The notes: generated by a model from the letters alone, not told the origin. Counted from the stretch's first letter, positions 24,489-34,526 are shown. The stretch is 64,000 nt of DNA from Fulvivirga sp. M361 (GCF_007097395.1 NZ_VKDC01000002.1:216813-280812); one strand, 5' to 3'. Made by a program: numbers and translations.

Positions 24489-26369
24489 ATGGACGCTGCC
24501 GGAAAACTTAGAATTGCAGGGGCTGCACTAAACCAAACACCACTAGACTGGCAAAACAACCTCCATAATATTCATCAGGCCATCGAGACCGCGGTGGAAA
24601 ACCACGTAGATATTCTGTGTCTTCCTGAATTATGTATTACCGGATATGGATGTGAAGATATTTTTCTTAGTGATTGGGTCTACCAAAAATCGGAACAGCT
24701 TTTATTAGAGGTAGCTCAATGGTGCGATACCATAACTGTGGTTATCGGACTCCCTCTAAAACATGACGGGCAGTCTTTCAACTGTTCTGCATTGGTATCA
24801 GGTAAACAGATCGTCGGGATTTATGCCAAGCAGAACTTGGCAAATGATGGTGTGCATTATGAACCACGATGGTTTACCCCCTGGCCGGTAGATAAGGCGA
24901 GTAATATAAAATTGAATGGGATTGAATATCCTATCGGAGATATCTTGTTTAAGCACAAGGGCATAAAGATAGGTTTTGAGATATGTGAAGATGCATGGCG
25001 ACAGGATCGCCCTGCCTGCCGGCTTTACGAAAAAGGCGTGGAGCTCATCATCAATCCCAGCGCCAGTCATTTTGCGTTTGGAAAAACCGAAGACAGAGAG
25101 GAATTGATCATTAAGAGTTCTGAAAACTTTAACTGTACCTACCTCTACGCAAACCTGCTTGGCAATGAGGCGGGGAGAATGATATATGATGGTGAAGTGC
25201 TTATAGCCAGGTATGGAAAACTGATCCAACGCAATGAATGGTTATCTTTCCAGGGAGTCGACCTGGTCCACACAGACATTGACTTTTCTAATGTAGCGGA
25301 AGAATACCCCGCCCCTGCATCATTTGTTAGAGATAAAAATCATGAATTCACCCAGGCCGGTGCACTCGCCCTGTTTGATTACTTAAGAAAGAGTAAAACC
25401 AACGGCTTTGTACTTTCACTGAGTGGGGGGGCTGACTCTTCCAGTATAGCTATTTTGGTCTCTGAAATGGTCAAGCGTGGGGTGAACGAATTAGGGGTTG
25501 ACAAATTCATAGACAGGTTAGGTGTTAAGGCAGTGGGTAAATTTAAAGGGCATGGGCAGAATATGGCCGTTATCAAGGCAATCGTTGCTCAGTTGCTCAC
25601 ATGTGCTTATCAGGGTACTAAAAACTCGTCAGAAGCCACCTTTAATTCTGCAGCATGCCTGGCTGACGATATTGGCGCCACTTTCTATTCCTGGAAAATA
25701 GACGATGAGGTACAATCCTATTCAAACAAAATAGAAAACGTTCTAGAACGTAAACTGGACTGGCTGAGTGATGATCTTGCCTTACAAAATATTCAAGCCA
25801 GGAGTCGTTCACCCATTATTTGGATGCTGGCTAATATAAAAGGGGCTTTGTTATTAACTACTTCTAACCGAAGTGAAGGTGATTTGGGATATACTACTAT
25901 GGATGGTGATACTAGTGGAAGTATTGCACCAATAGCCGCAGTAGACAAAAGTTTTATAATCCAGTGGTTAAAATGGGCTGAGGAAAGTCTTGGATATTCT
26001 TCTCTAAATAATGTGAATAACCTAAAGCCCAGCGCTGAGTTACGCCCTCTGACTTCCACACAAACCGATGAAGATGATCTGATGCCTTATGCTGTAATCG
26101 TAGAAATTGAAAAACTCGCCATCCGGGACCACAAATCACCTCTTGAGGTTTTTGACATTTTATATCAAAGGGGGTTAGAGTCTAAGGAACTGCTTAAAAA
26201 CCATATCACCAAGTTTTTTAGATTGTGGGCCCAAAACCAATGGAAAAGAGAACGGATTGCGCCGGCTTTTCACCTGGATGACTTTAATGTAGACCCACGT
26301 ACCTGGTGTAGGTTCCCTATTCTGTCCAGCGCCTTCAGTGAGGAGTTAGAACTTCTCAAAAAAAGGTAG
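24489..26369 (+). CDS. nadE: Glutamine-dependent NAD+ synthetase
   Basis: 626 residues. The N-terminal nitrilase-type glutaminase (1-280) shows the triad Glu47 (LPELCITGYG), Lys in YAKQNL and Cys in GFEICEDAW. The C-terminal synthetase has the P-loop SLSGGADSSS and TTSNRSEGDLGY. It makes NAD+ from deamido-NAD+, ATP and glutamine, channelling ammonia between the domains. It is 24 bases behind rnc and probably in the same unit. Confidence 0.96.
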   Translation: MDAAGKLRIAGAALNQTPLDWQNNLHNIHQAIETAVENHVDILCLPELCITGYGCEDIFLSDWVYQKSEQLLLEVAQWCDTITVVIGLPLKHDGQSFNCSALVSGKQIVGIYAKQNLANDGVHYEPRWFTPWPVDKASNIKLNGIEYPIGDILFKHKGIKIGFEICEDAWRQDRPACRLYEKGVELIINPSASHFAFGKTEDREELIIKSSENFNCTYLYANLLGNEAGRMIYDGEVLIARYGKLIQRNEWLSFQGVDLVHTDIDFSNVAEEYPAPASFVRDKNHEFTQAGALALFDYLRKSKTNGFVLSLSGGADSSSIAILVSEMVKRGVNELGVDKFIDRLGVKAVGKFKGHGQNMAVIKAIVAQLLTCAYQGTKNSSEATFNSAACLADDIGATFYSWKIDDEVQSYSNKIENVLERKLDWLSDDLALQNIQARSRSPIIWMLANIKGALLLTTSNRSEGDLGYTTMDGDTSGSIAPIAAVDKSFIIQWLKWAEESLGYSSLNNVNNLKPSAELRPLTSTQTDEDDLMPYAVIVEIEKLAIRDHKSPLEVFDILYQRGLESKELLKNHITKFFRLWAQNQWKRERIAPAFHLDDFNVDPRTWCRFPILSSAFSEELELLKKR

Positions 26370-26422
26370 TATTTGACAACAATTACTGTCCAGTGTATGA
26401 GTAATTTATTTAAGTTTGTGCG

Positions 26423-27565
26423 ATGTTTTTTCTAAGCTTCATGATCTGGGGTGCAGACCCGGAAATTTTTGTTTTCCCCGAATGGCTGCCTTTTATCAGT
26501 GGGAGACCTGTCAGATGGTACGGTTTATTGTTTGCACTGGGGTTCCTCATCAGTCAGCAGATCATGTTCTACATCTATCGGAATGAAAGCAAGCCTGAAA
26601 AAGATGTGGAAACACTGACTATTTTTATGGTGATTGCCACCATTCTAGGAGCCCGCTTAGGGCATGTATTCTTCTACGAGCCTGATAAATACTTAGCTAA
26701 CCCCATTGATATTTTAAAAATATGGGAAGGAGGGCTGGCCAGTCACGGGGCAGCATTTGGCATACTCCTGGCGCTATGGCTCTACACTAAATATGATATC
26801 AGCTGGAAATTCCAGTTTAAAAAAGTCAGCAGACCTAATCAGAATTGGCTCCAGGTAGTGGACCGTATCGTTATTGTAGTAGCGCTGACTGGTTGTTTGA
26901 TAAGGATGGGTAACTTCATGAACTCTGAGATTTACGGTGTCCCCACCGGGTCAGGTTATGGTGTAGTATTTTCTAAAAACCTACATGATACTTTTTTAAA
27001 AGATTCAAGTCCCATAGAAAAGATCAGTGCTGAGCATGCCCAAAAAGAAATAGAAAATAAGGAAGGGTATGTACCACTGACTTTAGAGATTGCCTTTAAA
27101 AATCAGCCTGAGATCCTTACCGAAGGATCATTGAAAAAATATCTTGAAGGAAGGTTTACCAATATTCTATTTGATTACCCTTACCTGAATAATCATATAT
27201 TAATCACCGACCATAAGCTGGAATACACACTTAATAAGAATACGGATGGCTCTTTTAATGCTGCAGTAAGTGCTTATGGCATTTCACGTCACCCTACACA
27301 ACTCTATGAAGCCTCCACATCATTGATGATCTTCATTCTCCTATTCCTGATCTGGAATAAAATGAGAATAAAAACTCCGGATGGCTTACTCCTGGGTATC
27401 TTCCTTATCCTGTTATTTGGTTTACGCTTTGTGCATGAATTGTTTAAGGAAAACCAGGTATCCTTTGAAGACACTATGGCTTTTAACATGGGTCAATTAT
27501 TGAGTATTCCTTTGATTCTGGGTGGCCTGTTTATCCTGGTAAGAGCACTCAGGCTCAAAAAATAA
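26423..27565 (+). CDS. lgt: Prolipoprotein diacylglyceryl transferase
   Basis: 380 residues with about seven membrane helices. The family core is clear: RPVRWYGLLFALGF, ARLGHVFFYEP, GGLASHGAAFG and the signature RMGNFMNSEIYG. It transfers diacylglycerol to the lipobox Cys of lipoproteins in the inner membrane. It is about 90 residues longer than E. coli Lgt because of a periplasmic insert (about residues 190-285), a feature I associate with Bacteroidota members. The many lipoproteins in this window depend on it. Confidence 0.95.
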   Translation: MFFLSFMIWGADPEIFVFPEWLPFISGRPVRWYGLLFALGFLISQQIMFYIYRNESKPEKDVETLTIFMVIATILGARLGHVFFYEPDKYLANPIDILKIWEGGLASHGAAFGILLALWLYTKYDISWKFQFKKVSRPNQNWLQVVDRIVIVVALTGCLIRMGNFMNSEIYGVPTGSGYGVVFSKNLHDTFLKDSSPIEKISAEHAQKEIENKEGYVPLTLEIAFKNQPEILTEGSLKKYLEGRFTNILFDYPYLNNHILITDHKLEYTLNKNTDGSFNAAVSAYGISRHPTQLYEASTSLMIFILLFLIWNKMRIKTPDGLLLGIFLILLFGLRFVHELFKENQVSFEDTMAFNMGQLLSIPLILGGLFILVRALRLKK

Positions 27566-27717
27566 CTCTGTCGAAGTTTATCTGTTAGTTTACCGCGGGC
27601 CGTTGTTAGTGGCTTTACACAATAGAACTTACAACCTATTGAATTAGCTATTTTTTATGCTTAACATTAACGTTCCGCTTATCAAAGGAAAACATATCGT
27701 ATGGTGTAGGTAAGAAG

Positions 27718-29151
27718 ATGTTCGCTCTATTATTTTCCTTTTTATTGGCCCAGACTTCCCCACCAGACTCAGTGGATAAATCCCTTAACACGAGTTATTT
27801 ACTCATAAACTCTGATACTTCGGCCACACGCTACGTGGAGATTGATAACATCTTTATTATCGGAAATAAAGTGACTAAAAATAGGATCATTCTCCGTGAA
27901 ATGGATGTTCAAATAGGCTCATTTTATGACTACCAGGATTTACGGGAAATCCTTGAAAAAGAGAAGTACAAAATTCAAAATCTCAGGCTATTTAATTCAG
28001 TAGAAATTTCCACACTAGACCTGTCCCCAAATAAGGTAGATATTGTGGTTAGGGTAAAAGAAAGGTGGTATACATTTCCAGCGCCCATATTCGATCTGGT
28101 GGACAGAAACTTTAACGATTGGTGGCAAAACAGGGATGGTAACCTTGGCAGGACAAACTTTGGAGTAAAACTCACCAAAAATAATTTTAGAGGACGAAAC
28201 GAATCCTTGCGACTTGTAGCACAATTTGGTTTCACTCAAAATTTCAGACTGGCTTATCGTATCCCTCAAATTGACAAATCTCAAAAACATGGCCTTTCAT
28301 TTGCTTTCGATTACTCGGAAAACAAAAACATAGGCATCAACACATTAGACCATCTACAAACGTTTTTCGATGCGGAAGAATTACTAAGAATACGGCGTAA
28401 CTTTGGGATTGGGTACCGTTTTCGCAAATCATTTTATACTACCCACAATGTAGAAGTGGCTTATAATCACAATAGCATTAGTGATACGATTGCCGCGCTA
28501 AATCCTGAATATTACGGTAACGGCAGAGTCGATCAAACGTATTTCCGAATAAAGTATTCTATGATCATTGATAGAAGAGATTTTTCTCCTTATCCCTTAA
28601 AAGGGTATCGTTTTGATTTTCAGGCTTCTAAATTAGGTTTAGGTTTTTTCAATGATATTGATCAAACTGAATTTAATGTTTCACTATCCAGGTTCTATGA
28701 CGTGGGAAAGAATTTCTATTTTGCCAACTATTCTTCTGTTTTCATAAGTACACCGGAGAACCAGCCTTATGCTAATATCTCAGCACTCGGTTTCAGGAAG
28801 GACTTCATAAGAGGTTACGAACTTTTTCTGATTGAGGGGCGCAATTATTATTTGAATCGTACTACGTTTAAGAAAAAGATATTATCTTTTAAAAAACGTA
28901 TTGGTATAATTCCTATTGAACAATTCAGGGAATTTCCTTTAGATGTTTATATCAAGTCTTATTTTGACGCCGGTTATGCCGAAAACTACCCTGATTACGA
29001 GCAGAGTGAACGGCTGGCAAATCGCTTTTTATTTGGCACAGGGCTGGGTATTGACTTCGTAACCTATTATGACTCTGTATTTCGTTTCGAGTATTCCGTA
29101 AATCGGGAGAGGGAAGCAGGGTTATTTTTTCATCTTAAAAAAGAGTTTTGA
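27718..29151 (+). CDS. BamA/TamA-like outer-membrane protein (POTRA plus barrel)
   Basis: 477 residues. A short signal sequence (MFALLFSFLLAQ), one POTRA-like domain (about 40-115: IDNIFIIGNKVTKNRIILREMDVQIGS is the typical start) and a C-terminal 16-strand-type barrel ending in an aromatic residue (FFHLKKEF). With a single POTRA it is shorter than BamA (usually five) and is likely a TamA-like or phylum-specific Omp85 member, inserting or moving proteins or lipids at the outer membrane. Confidence 0.87.
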   Translation: MFALLFSFLLAQTSPPDSVDKSLNTSYLLINSDTSATRYVEIDNIFIIGNKVTKNRIILREMDVQIGSFYDYQDLREILEKEKYKIQNLRLFNSVEISTLDLSPNKVDIVVRVKERWYTFPAPIFDLVDRNFNDWWQNRDGNLGRTNFGVKLTKNNFRGRNESLRLVAQFGFTQNFRLAYRIPQIDKSQKHGLSFAFDYSENKNIGINTLDHLQTFFDAEELLRIRRNFGIGYRFRKSFYTTHNVEVAYNHNSISDTIAALNPEYYGNGRVDQTYFRIKYSMIIDRRDFSPYPLKGYRFDFQASKLGLGFFNDIDQTEFNVSLSRFYDVGKNFYFANYSSVFISTPENQPYANISALGFRKDFIRGYELFLIEGRNYYLNRTTFKKKILSFKKRIGIIPIEQFREFPLDVYIKSYFDAGYAENYPDYEQSERLANRFLFGTGLGIDFVTYYDSVFRFEYSVNREREAGLFFHLKKEF

Positions 29152-29177
29152 TAAAATGTCCCTGGAAACAGAGTTGA

Positions 29178-29795
29178 CTAATCCAGTTTGACTATTTTTT
29201 TCTTGCCCTTTTTGTTAACAGAATACCAGGTCCCTACCCTTTCTCCGTCTTTATAGTTTCCTATATACTCCAACTTCCCATCATCCGTAAAAAATTTCCA
29301 TTCTCCACTTTCTTTACCTTTTGAATACTGGCCTTGCTGAATGACCACCCCATTATCATTGTAGTAGGTCCAGGGCCCCTCGGGTAACCCATTGACATAG
29401 AGCACTTGTCTTTTGAGCTGTCCATTTTCATGATAAAACTCCCACACTCCACTATATAGACCCTCAGCAAATTTCCCTTCTTTTTCAACCTGACCATTGG
29501 CATGGTAGTAATACGAACTATCTGAAAGTATTCCATCTTTCCAATATTCATGAGCGATCTTATTCCCGTTACTATCAAAATAGTGGGCTCGTCCGTTAAG
29601 TTGATCATTATGATACTGTTCCGTACTGCTCAATTGACCGTCAGGATAAAAAAAATGCCATTCTCCTTCCTTCTTACCCATCAAAAGTTCGCCTACTGCC
29701 TTTAATGAACCATTGGGATAGTACTGCCTATGTTGAGATATTGCTATTATTGGTAATAAATTGATAATGAGATGAATATAATAATACTTTATCAT
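29178..29795 (-). CDS. Exported MORN-repeat protein, YwqK type
   Basis: 205 residues: signal peptide (1-20), then about seven repeats of roughly 23 residues of the form 'YYPNGSLKAVGELLMGKKEG', 'FYHENGQLKRQVLYVNGLPEG', 'FFTDDGKLEYIGNYKDGERVG'. Annotation pipelines label this group a YwqK-type antitoxin, but nothing here supports a toxin-antitoxin role: there is no toxin partner. It is convergent with the Omp85-like gene and probably sits in the periplasm. Confidence 0.85.
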   Translation of the reverse strand: MIKYYYIHLIINLLPIIAISQHRQYYPNGSLKAVGELLMGKKEGEWHFFYPDGQLSSTEQYHNDQLNGRAHYFDSNGNKIAHEYWKDGILSDSSYYYHANGQVEKEGKFAEGLYSGVWEFYHENGQLKRQVLYVNGLPEGPWTYYNDNGVVIQQGQYSKGKESGEWKFFTDDGKLEYIGNYKDGERVGTWYSVNKKGKKKIVKLD

Positions 29796-29852
29796 TTGTA
29801 TGATTTTTTATATTATTAATTAAAGTTCATACATATATTCGCTGTTAATCAA

Positions 29853-30683
29853 ATTTACTCTAAAACGAAATATTTAACATCACTCTCGCTTTTAGTAATC
29901 ACGTTAGCTTTTACTAATGCCCGTGCTCAAAATGGTGCAGTAGCCTTGGGTGCCCGTGCTTCAGGTTTGGGGAATGCATTCACCACTTTAGATGATGCAT
30001 GGTCAGTATTTAACAACCCGGGCGCTATTGGATTACAAAAAGGAACTACCTCACTATTTTCTATTGAAAGACATTTCTCAGGGGTCGGGTTAAATAACTT
30101 TGGCGCTGGTGTATTGTCCTCTATAGGTTTTGGAACAGGCTCTATCAGTGTATTTAAATTTGGCGATGACCTTTATAATGAACAAAGCTTATCGACAGGA
30201 TATGGTAACACATTTGGTATTGCCAGTCTTGGGGTAAGAATAAACTATCGACAGTATCAGATCAAGGGGTTGGACAGTCGCGGGGCAGTCGCTATCGATT
30301 TTGGAGGTTTGGCCGAGCTGTCTGAAGAACTGACTTTTGGGGCATTTATAAGGAACATCAACCAGGCCCGCCTGTCCGACTTTCAGGATGAGCGTATACC
30401 AACTTTATTCAACGCCGGTATTGCCTATCAGCCATCAGAAAAACTTATTTTAAGCCTGGAAGCTGAAAAAGATATTGATTTTGACACTAGATTCAAGTCA
30501 GGACTTGAATATACTTTTCTTCCTAAATTTTCCGCTCGTACCGGTATACAAACAGCCCCTTTTACCAATCATTTTGGCATGGGTTTTAAAACCTGGAGGA
30601 TCAATATCGATTATGCTGTTACATTGCACCAGGTATTGGGTTCAGCACATCAGGCATCTTTATCTTATCATATTGCCAAATGA
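29853..30683 (+). CDS. PorV/PorQ-like outer-membrane barrel protein without an ordinary start codon
   Basis: About 276 residues if the ATT at 29853 starts it. The mature protein begins QNGAVALGARASGLGNAF and continues NNPGAIG, the hallmark opening of the PorV/PorQ (UPF0164) family; the rest is a predicted barrel ending in ASLSYHIAK. The in-frame sequence before it encodes a good signal peptide (TKYLTSLSLLVITLAFTNARA), yet no ATG, GTG or TTG occurs between the stop at 29817-29819 and a TTG at 29946, which lies inside the mature protein. ATT at 29853 fits best. The stop overlaps the next start by four bases, so it is coupled to the HHH/barrel protein. Confidence 0.82.
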   Translation: MYSKTKYLTSLSLLVITLAFTNARAQNGAVALGARASGLGNAFTTLDDAWSVFNNPGAIGLQKGTTSLFSIERHFSGVGLNNFGAGVLSSIGFGTGSISVFKFGDDLYNEQSLSTGYGNTFGIASLGVRINYRQYQIKGLDSRGAVAIDFGGLAELSEELTFGAFIRNINQARLSDFQDERIPTLFNAGIAYQPSEKLILSLEAEKDIDFDTRFKSGLEYTFLPKFSARTGIQTAPFTNHFGMGFKTWRINIDYAVTLHQVLGSAHQASLSYHIAK

Positions 30684-32749
30684 AAAGGCTATTTGTTTTC
30701 ATTTGGTTATTGGCAAGTATACAATCCGCATATGGTCAACGTCATGAGCATGAAACTATGGATATTGAGCAAGTTATCGGAGAGATATTTGCAATACAAG
30801 ATGAGGACATCAATTACACAGAGATGTATGAAGCACTTTTATCAAGCTATGCAAACCCTCTTGACCTCAATACTGCTACCCTTGAAGAGCTTCGGTCTCT
30901 CTATATTTTATCAGAAAAGCAAATCCTTGAATTCGAAGACTACCGTACCAGGTATGGCCCATTATTATCTATTTACGAACTACAAGCCATACCTTCATTT
31001 AATGTTTCGACCGCTAAGCGCCTGCTTCATTTCACACATATAGTATCATCAGGGCTTACAAAGGGTGCTCACCCTTTCCTGCAAAGGGTATTAAAAGAAG
31101 AAAATAACTATCTCTTATTACGATATGAACGAACACTGGAAGAAAAACGAGGTTTTTCACCCATCGATAGCAGTTCTACGACCAGATACAAAGGTTCCCC
31201 TGATCAATGGTATGCACGCTTTAGAGTGAGTCACACCAATGATTTCAGCCTGGGCCTTACCACAGAAAAAGATGCCGGGGAGCAACTGATCCTGGACCCT
31301 AAAACAAAACGATATGGCAATGATTTTTACAGTTTTCATTTGCAATTAAAAAACCGTGGCAAGTTGAAAAATGTCATTCTGGGTGATTTTCAATTGCAAT
31401 CCGGACAAGGGCTTATTTTTGGCTCCGGATTTAACATCGGCAAGGGGGCAGAAACCATTACCACCACAAGACGGGTAAATTCAGGTATTCGTCCATATAC
31501 TGCACTACAAGAATCTCATTTTTTCAGAGGTGCCGCCATCACAGCCAAGGTCTCTAATAATGTAACCATGACCACGCTCTATTCCCGGATAAACCAGGAT
31601 GCTGTGATCCAAACCGATGAAGTCTCTGCTGAATTTGTAAGCACAATTCGTACGTCCGGTTTCCATAGAACGACTTCTGAGATAAGTGCCAAGGACCAAC
31701 TAATGGAACAAAACGCAGGAGTTAGTGTCACATACCAAAAGAACAGGTTGATGCTTGGGGCTAATTACTTGTTCACCAGATATTCCATTCCTATGATCAG
31801 AAACACTACACTAATTAGCCAAAATGAATTCGCAGGAAAGGATAACATGGTCTATGGCACGTTTTTCAATTATGCCGTGGACAACTACACTTTCTTTGGA
31901 GAAATAGCCCGTTCTGCATCTGGTGGTCATGGCATAGTAACCGGCCTCCTTGCTCCATTAAGTAAGAAGGTGGAGAGTGCACTCCTATTTAGAAATTACA
32001 GTAAAGCCTTCCATTCTTTTTATGGAAACGGTTTTGGAGAGCTGAACAGAAATAACAACGAACGTGGATGGTACTGGGGGATTAAATACACTCATGACGA
32101 GCATATAAGTCTATCTGCTTATTTTGATTCCTTTACCTTTGATTGGATCAGGTCCTCTGCCCTCGCTCCTTCACAGGGCCATGAATACCTGTTGCGACTC
32201 AATTACAGCATTAGAAAACACACGCGGTTCTATTTTCAATACAGAAGACAGTCAAAAGCGCGTAATGCTACTAATGAAGACCTTACAGGGAACATCCCTG
32301 TAACTGTTCAAGGTGTAAAGGACAATTACCTGGTCAACCTGGAACATAAAGTATCTAACCATTTTTCATTCAAATCCAGAATACAATGGAGTTCCTTCAC
32401 TTTGTCAAATCCGTCAACACAAGGATTTGTACTGATACAAGACGTAAATGCTAACGTTAAAAACTGGCGTATCAGTGGGCGAATGGCATTGTTTGAAACT
32501 GATGATTTTGATAACCGTCAATATGCCTTTGAGCGAGATGTGCTGTATCTTTTTTCCATTCCAGCTCTTAACGGCAAAGGCATACGCAATTACTTTATGT
32601 TACAATACAAGCTGAGCCGGAATGTTGACTTTTGGTTAAAATATAGCCGTACACATTTTAGAAATGCTAAAACGATAGGTTCAGGACTGGAAGAAATTAA
32701 TGGAAGTAAAAGAACGGTGATCAGGTTACAAACCAGGCTGCGTTTTTGA
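30680..32749 (+). CDS. Helix-hairpin-helix (ComEA-like) plus outer-membrane barrel protein
   Basis: 689 residues. Signal peptide (1-19), then two helix-hairpin-helix units (about 55-115: LDLNTATLEELRSLYIL, IYELQAIPSFNVSTAKRLL), then about 550 residues of alternating beta strands with amphipathic, aromatic-rich ends, finishing in LQTRLRF, a typical barrel end. HHH motifs of this type bind DNA in ComEA, the periplasmic DNA-uptake receptor. Coupling with a PorV-like protein is strict (ATGA overlap). A role in DNA handling at the outer membrane is possible but unproven; the HHH could also be a protein-contact module. Confidence 0.83.
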   Translation: MKRLFVFIWLLASIQSAYGQRHEHETMDIEQVIGEIFAIQDEDINYTEMYEALLSSYANPLDLNTATLEELRSLYILSEKQILEFEDYRTRYGPLLSIYELQAIPSFNVSTAKRLLHFTHIVSSGLTKGAHPFLQRVLKEENNYLLLRYERTLEEKRGFSPIDSSSTTRYKGSPDQWYARFRVSHTNDFSLGLTTEKDAGEQLILDPKTKRYGNDFYSFHLQLKNRGKLKNVILGDFQLQSGQGLIFGSGFNIGKGAETITTTRRVNSGIRPYTALQESHFFRGAAITAKVSNNVTMTTLYSRINQDAVIQTDEVSAEFVSTIRTSGFHRTTSEISAKDQLMEQNAGVSVTYQKNRLMLGANYLFTRYSIPMIRNTTLISQNEFAGKDNMVYGTFFNYAVDNYTFFGEIARSASGGHGIVTGLLAPLSKKVESALLFRNYSKAFHSFYGNGFGELNRNNNERGWYWGIKYTHDEHISLSAYFDSFTFDWIRSSALAPSQGHEYLLRLNYSIRKHTRFYFQYRRQSKARNATNEDLTGNIPVTVQGVKDNYLVNLEHKVSNHFSFKSRIQWSSFTLSNPSTQGFVLIQDVNANVKNWRISGRMALFETDDFDNRQYAFERDVLYLFSIPALNGKGIRNYFMLQYKLSRNVDFWLKYSRTHFRNAKTIGSGLEEINGSKRTVIRLQTRLRF

Positions 32750-32764
32750 TATTCAAGAGGTTCT

Positions 32765-33859
32765 TTACAAATTGAGGTAATTGACCATTTTATCAGCAGC
32801 ATTTTCACTGGCAGAACCCTGGTCTAAAAGATTATAAATATCATCATATTCCCTTAGCATACGAGCTCTGTAACCCTCGTCATCCATCAATAACATCAGC
32901 TCTTCTGACAGCTTTTCAAGGTTAAAATCTTCCTGAATAAGCTCCTTTACTACCATTTTACCGGCAATCAGGTTTACCAATGAAATGTAATCTACTTTGA
33001 TGAGGCTTTTAGCAATCCAATAAGTGACCTTACTAGTGCGGTAAGTTACCACTTGCGGTGTTTTCCACAAGGCTGTTTCAAGTGCCGCTGTGCCTGAAGT
33101 AACTACAGCCGCTTTAGCCCTGGCCAAAAGATCGTAAGTTTCTCCATATAAGAGGGTTACATTTTGCTTCTCATCTAACGAAGCATACAAGCTTTTTTCA
33201 ATATTATCAACAGCTGCCACGACAAATTCGTAACCTGGAAAACGATCCGCCAGCCCTACAAATAAAGGAACAGCATATTCCAATTCCTGTTTCCTGCTCC
33301 CCGGTAATAGCGCCACTGTTTTTTGCTCGTCAAAATCAGCTCTTTGAGATACATGATTTTTGAGGGCATCCAGCACCGGATTACCGACGTAATCTACTTC
33401 CCATCCATAGTTTTTATAGAATTCCTTCTCAAAGGGAAGAATAACAAACATCCTATCCACAAGTCTCTTAAGCTTAAGCGCACGTTTGGTATTCCAGGCC
33501 CATACTTTGGGAGATATATAATAGAACACTCTTATATTTTGTTTTTTACAAAACCCGGCAATTTTTAAATTAAACCCGGCATAATCAATCAGGATGACAA
33601 CGTCAGGCTGAAACTGGACGATGTCAGCCCTACATCTTTTGAGGTAACCGGATATTGTTCCAAGGTTTTTGAATACTTCCCAAAATCCCATAAACGCAAG
33701 ATCTCTATAGTGCACGGACAGGTGCATACCTTCAGATTCCATCGCATCTCCACCAAACCCACGAAATTCTGCCTCCGGATCTTTCTTTTTTAGCGATCTT
33801 ACCAAGTTTCCTCCGTGTAAATCACCGGACCGCTCTCCGGCTATCAGATAATATCTCAT
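32765..33859 (-). CDS. lpxB: Lipid-A-disaccharide synthase
   Basis: 364 residues. The N-terminal GERSGDLHGGNLV, VILIDYAGFNLKIA and the nucleotide-sugar region LLPGSRKQELE, SGTAALETAL are the landmarks of this GT-B glycosyltransferase. It joins UDP-diacylglucosamine to lipid X during lipid A synthesis at the inner membrane face. Convergent with the HHH/barrel gene. Confidence 0.96.
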   Translation of the reverse strand: MRYYLIAGERSGDLHGGNLVRSLKKKDPEAEFRGFGGDAMESEGMHLSVHYRDLAFMGFWEVFKNLGTISGYLKRCRADIVQFQPDVVILIDYAGFNLKIAGFCKKQNIRVFYYISPKVWAWNTKRALKLKRLVDRMFVILPFEKEFYKNYGWEVDYVGNPVLDALKNHVSQRADFDEQKTVALLPGSRKQELEYAVPLFVGLADRFPGYEFVVAAVDNIEKSLYASLDEKQNVTLLYGETYDLLARAKAAVVTSGTAALETALWKTPQVVTYRTSKVTYWIAKSLIKVDYISLVNLIAGKMVVKELIQEDFNLEKLSEELMLLMDDEGYRARMLREYDDIYNLLDQGSASENAADKMVNYLNL

Positions 33860-34003
33860 CTAGCTATTAATTAATTTTAATTGAGAATGTATAAAACTCA
33901 AGTTAAGGCCTATAAATAGAATAAAATGGATAGCTGAAAGTTTTAGTTATTCAAACTTGCTAATTGTGACCAGATCTTTCCAGGTCGTATGTCGTATCTG
34001 ACA

Positions 34004-34420
34004 TCATCCGTAGTATTCCACAAAATTTCTTGGTGTTTCATACAATTTGACACAGTGTAATTGTGCTCTATCAGATATTGTACTAAGTGTAGTCACCAGT
34101 ATTTTCCATATCTCTATGACCAGGTTCTCCGTACTGGCCATTTTATCCTTCATGAATGGCACATCCAGGTTAAGGTTCTTATGATCAAGCTTTTCTGTAA
34201 TTTCTCTACGGATCAGTCGACTCAATTTCTTTAAATCCACTACAAAACCCGTATCCGGATCAGGTTCGCCTTTTACGGTTACAATCAACTCAAAGTTATG
34301 TCCATGCCAGTTGGCATTGGCACATGGCCCAAAAACTTCTTCGTTTTTTTCGGGTGACCATTTGGGGTTATAAAGCTTATGGGCTGCGTTAAAATGTTCG
34401 TGTCTGCTTACGAAAACCAT
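34004..34420 (-). CDS. 6-pyruvoyl-tetrahydropterin synthase / QueD-family protein
   Basis: 138 residues from the ATG at 34420 (an upstream TTG would lie in the promoter). Zinc ligands are His14 (HFNAAH), His39 and His41 (WHGHNF); the catalytic Cys33 sits six residues before the first His of HGH. That C-x5-HGH spacing resembles eukaryotic-type PTPS more than the C-x3-HGH of E. coli QueD. It may serve queuosine or pterin synthesis. A TATCTTTG promoter element lies 21 bases upstream. Confidence 0.92.
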   Translation of the reverse strand: MVFVSRHEHFNAAHKLYNPKWSPEKNEEVFGPCANANWHGHNFELIVTVKGEPDPDTGFVVDLKKLSRLIRREITEKLDHKNLNLDVPFMKDKMASTENLVIEIWKILVTTLSTISDRAQLHCVKLYETPRNFVEYYG

Positions 34421-34441
34421 ATATTCTGACCGTATTTGCCG

Positions 34442-34449
34442 CAAAGATA
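34442..34449 (-). promoter_or_regulatory. -7 element of the PTPS/QueD-family gene
   Basis: Reads TATCTTTG followed by CGGC on the reverse strand, an exact TAnnTTTG, 21 bases before the start codon at 34420. Confidence 0.5.
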
Positions 34450-34526
34450 GTCAATAAGAAAGATTTCAGAACCTATGTTTCCTATTCCTGAAATCATTAA
34501 GTTACTTTGCCCAAAACGCATATCAT

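Noticed and set aside
29178..29795. Reading the YwqK-type MORN protein as an antitoxin
   Set aside because: The name comes from automatic family labels. It is exported and has no toxin-like neighbour, so the label was not used.
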